A stretch of DNA of 34,419 bases from contig DKDP01000032.1 in assembly GCA_002449395.1 (NCBI GenBank), forward strand, positions 1-34,419. Reading direction: 5' to 3'. The DNA comes from Ruminococcaceae bacterium UBA6845 (GTDB taxonomy: Bacteria; Bacillota; Clostridia; Oscillospirales; Acutalibacteraceae). The position numbers and the translations under genes are program-made. The notes beneath the pieces are model-generated. The model did no database searches and was not told the DNA's origin. It worked only from the letters and a program-made list of their open reading frames with translations. Positions 31,185 to 34,419 of this stretch are shown in pieces; position 1 is the stretch's first letter, and the number at the start of each line of letters is the position of its first letter.

Positions 31185-34100
31185 ATGGCAAGAAAAAAGT
31201 TAACCATGGATGGTAACACCGCTGCCGCTCACGTATCGTATGCGTTTACGGAAGTTGCCGGTATCTATCCTATCACTCCGTCAAGCCCGATGGCAGACTA
31301 CGTTGATCAGTGGTCAGCTCAGGGCCGTAAGAACATCTTCGGTACAACTGTAAAGGTTGCCGAAATGCAGTCAGAAGCAGGTGCTTCGGGTACTGTTCAC
31401 GGTTCCCTTGCAGCAGGTGCACTCACAACGACTTATACGGCGTCACAGGGTCTTCTCCTTATGATCCCGAATATGTATAAGATCGCAGGCGAGCTCCTTC
31501 CCTGCGTATTCCACGTATCGGCTCGTTGCGTTGCGTCTCACGCCCTCAACATCTTCGGCGATCATTCAGACGTTTATGCCTGCCGTCAGACAGGTTTCGC
31601 AATGCTTGCAGAAACAAACCCGCAGGAGGTTATGGATCTCGGCGCAGTTGCTCACCTTGCAGCAATTGAGGGCAGAGTTCCGTTCATCAACTTCTTCGAC
31701 GGTTTCCGTACATCTCACGAGATCCAGAAGATCGAAGTTTGGGATTATGAGGATCTTAAGGAAATGTGCGATATGGATGCAGTTGCTGCATTCAGACACA
31801 GAGCTCTTAACCCCGAGCATCCCGTAATGCGTGGTTCTCACGAGAACGACGATATCTTCTTCCAGCACCGTGAGGCTTGCAACAAGTACTACGACGCAGT
31901 TCCGTCTGTTGTTGAGAAGTATATGGGCAAGGTTAACGCAAAGCTCGGCACAAACTATCAGCTCTTCAATTACTACGGCGCAGAGGATGCAGAGCACGTA
32001 ATCGTTGCTATGGGTTCAATCTGTGACGTTGCAGAAGAGGTTATTGACTACCTTACCGCTAAGGGCGAGAAGGTCGGTCTTATCAAGGTTCGTCTTTACA
32101 GACCGTTCTCGGTTGAGAAGTTCGTTGAGGCTATTCCGGCTTCCTGCAAGAAGCTCGCTGTTCTCGACAGAACAAAGGAGCCCGGCTCAATCGGTGAGCC
32201 TCTCTTCCTCGACGTTGTTGCCGCTCTTAACGCAGCAGGCAAGGACGGTATCAAGGTTATCGGCGGCCGTTACGGTCTCGGTTCCAAGGATACACCGCCG
32301 TCAAGCGTATTTGCTGTATATGACGAGCTCAAGAAGGACGCTCCCAAGGCTCACTTCACAATCGGTATCAACGATGACGTTACTTATCTTTCACTTGAAG
32401 AGAAGCCGGCTCCGAACACCGCAGCCGAGAGCACAATCGAGTGTAAGTTCTGGGGTCTCGGCGGTGACGGTACAGTCGGCGCAAACAAGGACTCTATCAA
32501 GATCATCGGTGACCATACAGATAAGTATGCTCAGGCATATTTCCAGTACGACTCAAAGAAGACCGGCGGTATCACTATCTCCCATCTTCGTTTCGGTGAT
32601 GAGCCGATTAAGAGCCCCTACTACGTAAACAAGGCTGACTTTGTTGCCTGCCACAACCCGTCATACATCGAAAAGGGCTACAAGATGGTTCAGGATGTTA
32701 AGCCGGGCGGAGTATTCCTTGTCAACTGCCAGTGGGATGCCGCTGAGCTTGCTGAGAAGATGAATGCAGAAACAAAGCAGTACATCGCAAAGAACAACAT
32801 TCAGCTTTACACAGTTGACGCTATCGACATCGCCGCAGAAATCGGCCTTGGCAAGCGTACAAATACAGTTCTTCAGTCCGCTTTCTTTGCTCTTGCAAAG
32901 GTTCTTCCTGTTGACGAGGCTATCGGCTACATGAAGGAAAAGGCACAGAAGTTTATGAAGAAGGGTAAAGAAATCGTTGAGATGAACGAAAAGGCTATTG
33001 ACGCAGGTGCAACAGCATTCGTTAAGATCGACGTTCCGGCTGACTGGGCTAACGCAGCTGATACTCCTGTTGAGGAGAAGACAGAGGGCCCGGCAAAGCT
33101 CGTTGAGCAGGTTAACAGCATTATGAAGCCTGTCGGACATATGGACGGCTATGAACTTTCAGTCGGCAAGTTCTCAAATCACGTTGACGGTACATTCGAG
33201 CAGGGTGCATCGGCATACGAGAAGCGCGGCGTTGCAGTTATGGTTCCCGAGTGGAACGCTGAGACCTGCGCAAAGTGTAATAAGTGCGCATATGTTTGTC
33301 CGCACGCTACAATCAGACCTTTCGCTCTCAGCGATGAGGAGAAGGCAGCAGCTCCGGCAGTTACAAAGTTCGCTCCGAAGCCGATCGTAAAGACAAACTA
33401 CACATATACTCTTGCAATCTCTCCGATGGATTGTATGGGCTGCGGCGTATGTATCGGCGTCTGCCCGACTAAGTCTCTTAAGATGGTATCCCGTGAGAGC
33501 CAGGATGAGCAGCAGGCAGCATTCGATTACTGTGTAGCAAACGTTGAGGAGAAGAAGGATCTTACAGCTAAGATCAACGTTATCTCCAGCCAGTATAAGA
33601 AGCCTCTCCTTGAGTTCTCAGGTTCTTGCGCAGGTTGTGCAGAGACTTCATATGCTCGTCTCGTAACACAGCTCTTCGGTGACAGAATGTACATCTCCAA
33701 CGCAACAGGATGTTCTTCAATCTGGGGCGGCCCGGCAGGTACATCACCGTACACAACAGATAAGAACGGCAAGGGTCCGGCATGGGCTAACTCCCTCTTC
33801 GAGGATAACGCAGAGCACGGCTACGGTATGTACCTCGGTCAGAAGGCTCTCAGAAACAACCTCATCGAGAAGGTTACAGCTCTTGCAGCTAAGGACGGCG
33901 TAAGCGCAGAGATTAAGGCTGCCGCAGACGCTTACCTTGCGACAGTAAATGACGGCGAGAAGAACGGCGCTGCAACAGACGCTCTCGTAGCTGAGCTCGA
34001 GAAGTGCGGCTGTGACGACGCTAAGGAAATCCTCGCCCAGAAGGATTACCTCTCCAAGAAGTCCGTATGGATCTTCGGCGGCGACGGTTGGGCATATGAT

Positions 34101-34419
34101 ATCGGCTTCGGCGGTCTTGACCACGTTCTTGCTTCGGGTGAGGATGTAAACGTTATGGTATTCGATACCGAGGTTTACTCTAACACAGGCGGACAGGCTT
34201 CAAAGGCTTCTCAGATCGGTCAGGTTGCTCAGTTCGCAGCGGCAGGTAAGGCGATCGCTAAGAAGAGCCTTGCTGAGATCGCAATGTCCTACGGCTACAT
34301 CTACGTTGCTCAGATCGCTATGGGCGCAGACCAGAACCAGACACTTAAGGCTCTTCAGGAAGCTGAGGCTTATCCGGGACCGTCACTTGTTATCGGTTAC
34401 GCTCCCTGCGAGATGCACA
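31185..34419 (+). CDS. nifJ: pyruvate:ferredoxin oxidoreductase, 3' end cut by the window
   Basis: Converts pyruvate and CoA to acetyl-CoA and CO2 with electrons going to ferredoxin, central in anaerobic fermentation. 1,078 codons are open to the edge; the family is near 1,170-1,190 residues, so about 100 are missing. The order is N-terminal pyrimidine-binding domain (KKLTMDGNTAAAHVSYAFTE, ITPSSPMADY), transketolase-like middle, two ferredoxin-type [4Fe-4S] motifs (Cys695/698/701/705 and Cys750/753/756/760), then the thiamine-diphosphate domain with SCAGCAETSYARL, GGDGWAYDIGFGGLDH and NTGGQASKAS. The ribosome site AGGAGG is strong and codon use favours C-ending codons, which suggests high expression. 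Confidence 0.97.
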   Translation, partial: MARKKLTMDGNTAAAHVSYAFTEVAGIYPITPSSPMADYVDQWSAQGRKNIFGTTVKVAEMQSEAGASGTVHGSLAAGALTTTYTASQGLLLMIPNMYKIAGELLPCVFHVSARCVASHALNIFGDHSDVYACRQTGFAMLAETNPQEVMDLGAVAHLAAIEGRVPFINFFDGFRTSHEIQKIEVWDYEDLKEMCDMDAVAAFRHRALNPEHPVMRGSHENDDIFFQHREACNKYYDAVPSVVEKYMGKVNAKLGTNYQLFNYYGAEDAEHVIVAMGSICDVAEEVIDYLTAKGEKVGLIKVRLYRPFSVEKFVEAIPASCKKLAVLDRTKEPGSIGEPLFLDVVAALNAAGKDGIKVIGGRYGLGSKDTPPSSVFAVYDELKKDAPKAHFTIGINDDVTYLSLEEKPAPNTAAESTIECKFWGLGGDGTVGANKDSIKIIGDHTDKYAQAYFQYDSKKTGGITISHLRFGDEPIKSPYYVNKADFVACHNPSYIEKGYKMVQDVKPGGVFLVNCQWDAAELAEKMNAETKQYIAKNNIQLYTVDAIDIAAEIGLGKRTNTVLQSAFFALAKVLPVDEAIGYMKEKAQKFMKKGKEIVEMNEKAIDAGATAFVKIDVPADWANAADTPVEEKTEGPAKLVEQVNSIMKPVGHMDGYELSVGKFSNHVDGTFEQGASAYEKRGVAVMVPEWNAETCAKCNKCAYVCPHATIRPFALSDEEKAAAPAVTKFAPKPIVKTNYTYTLAISPMDCMGCGVCIGVCPTKSLKMVSRESQDEQQAAFDYCVANVEEKKDLTAKINVISSQYKKPLLEFSGSCAGCAETSYARLVTQLFGDRMYISNATGCSSIWGGPAGTSPYTTDKNGKGPAWANSLFEDNAEHGYGMYLGQKALRNNLIEKVTALAAKDGVSAEIKAAADAYLATVNDGEKNGAATDALVAELEKCGCDDAKEILAQKDYLSKKSVWIFGGDGWAYDIGFGGLDHVLASGEDVNVMVFDTEVYSNTGGQASKASQIGQVAQFAAAGKAIAKKSLAEIAMSYGYIYVAQIAMGADQNQTLKALQEAEAYPGPSLVIGYAPCEMH

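Noticed and set aside
1..34419. CRISPR array, prophage, insertion sequence, tRNA or rRNA genes
   Set aside because: I saw no regularly spaced direct repeats, phage or transposase proteins, or structural RNA sequences in the window.

Overview
The window looks like chromosomal DNA from an anaerobic gut-type Clostridia (Oscillospiraceae/Ruminococcaceae-like Firmicutes). The reasons are strong AGGAGG-type ribosome sites, a threonine T-box leader in front of thrS, a pyruvate:ferredoxin oxidoreductase, L-fucose and L-rhamnose use, and a secreted papain-type protease with a dockerin-like C-terminus. Paired GC-rich REP-like hairpin elements lie between genes. No phage, insertion sequence, CRISPR array, tRNA or rRNA was seen.

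Layout. 1-4.7 kb (minus strand): a lipoprotein with a seven-repeat beta-propeller, a GH78 alpha-L-rhamnosidase and inorganic pyrophosphatase. 4.8-10.5 kb: endonuclease III (nth) and a small membrane-anchored protein meet tail to tail. Next comes an AT-rich non-coding stretch with seven DnaA-box-like sites and a Rex-like palindrome, then an operon of 8-oxoguanine glycosylase and a heterodimeric ABC exporter. 10.6-18.5 kb (minus strand): a CDP-glycerol glycerophosphotransferase-like enzyme, ribosomal protein L28, an archaeal-type phosphoglycerate mutase, a T-box-controlled thrS-ybaK pair, and the dockerin protease. 18.5-25.2 kb (plus strand): pyruvate kinase behind a cre-like palindrome, then an L-fucose locus of mutarotase, a RhaB-family kinase, two paralogous small membrane proteins and fucose isomerase. 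25.2-31 kb: a GT4 glycosyltransferase and alkD in a visibly AT-rich patch, a YifB/ComM ATPase, a PlsC-like acyltransferase, a DUF975 membrane protein and a ProX-type tRNA deacylase. 31.2 kb to the end: pyruvate:ferredoxin oxidoreductase, cut by the window edge.

How the genes fit together. The rhamnosidase frees L-rhamnose from glycans. The fuc locus converts L-fucose to L-fuculose-1-phosphate, but no aldolase or transporter is present here. Phosphoglycerate mutase, pyruvate kinase and PFOR cover lower glycolysis to acetyl-CoA. Three base-excision repair glycosylases (nth, ogg, alkD) and two YbaK-superfamily tRNA proofreaders also occur in the window.

The points most worth a second look are the DnaA-box cluster without dnaA (5871-6007), the REP element lying inside the thrS T-box leader, the probable A6 frameshift at the end of the first fuc-locus membrane protein, the perfect 18-bp palindrome inside the probable fucI promoter, the cre-like site between pyk and the protease, and the 17-residue N-terminal repeats of the propeller lipoprotein. 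I did not find a clear, completely new multi-gene system.
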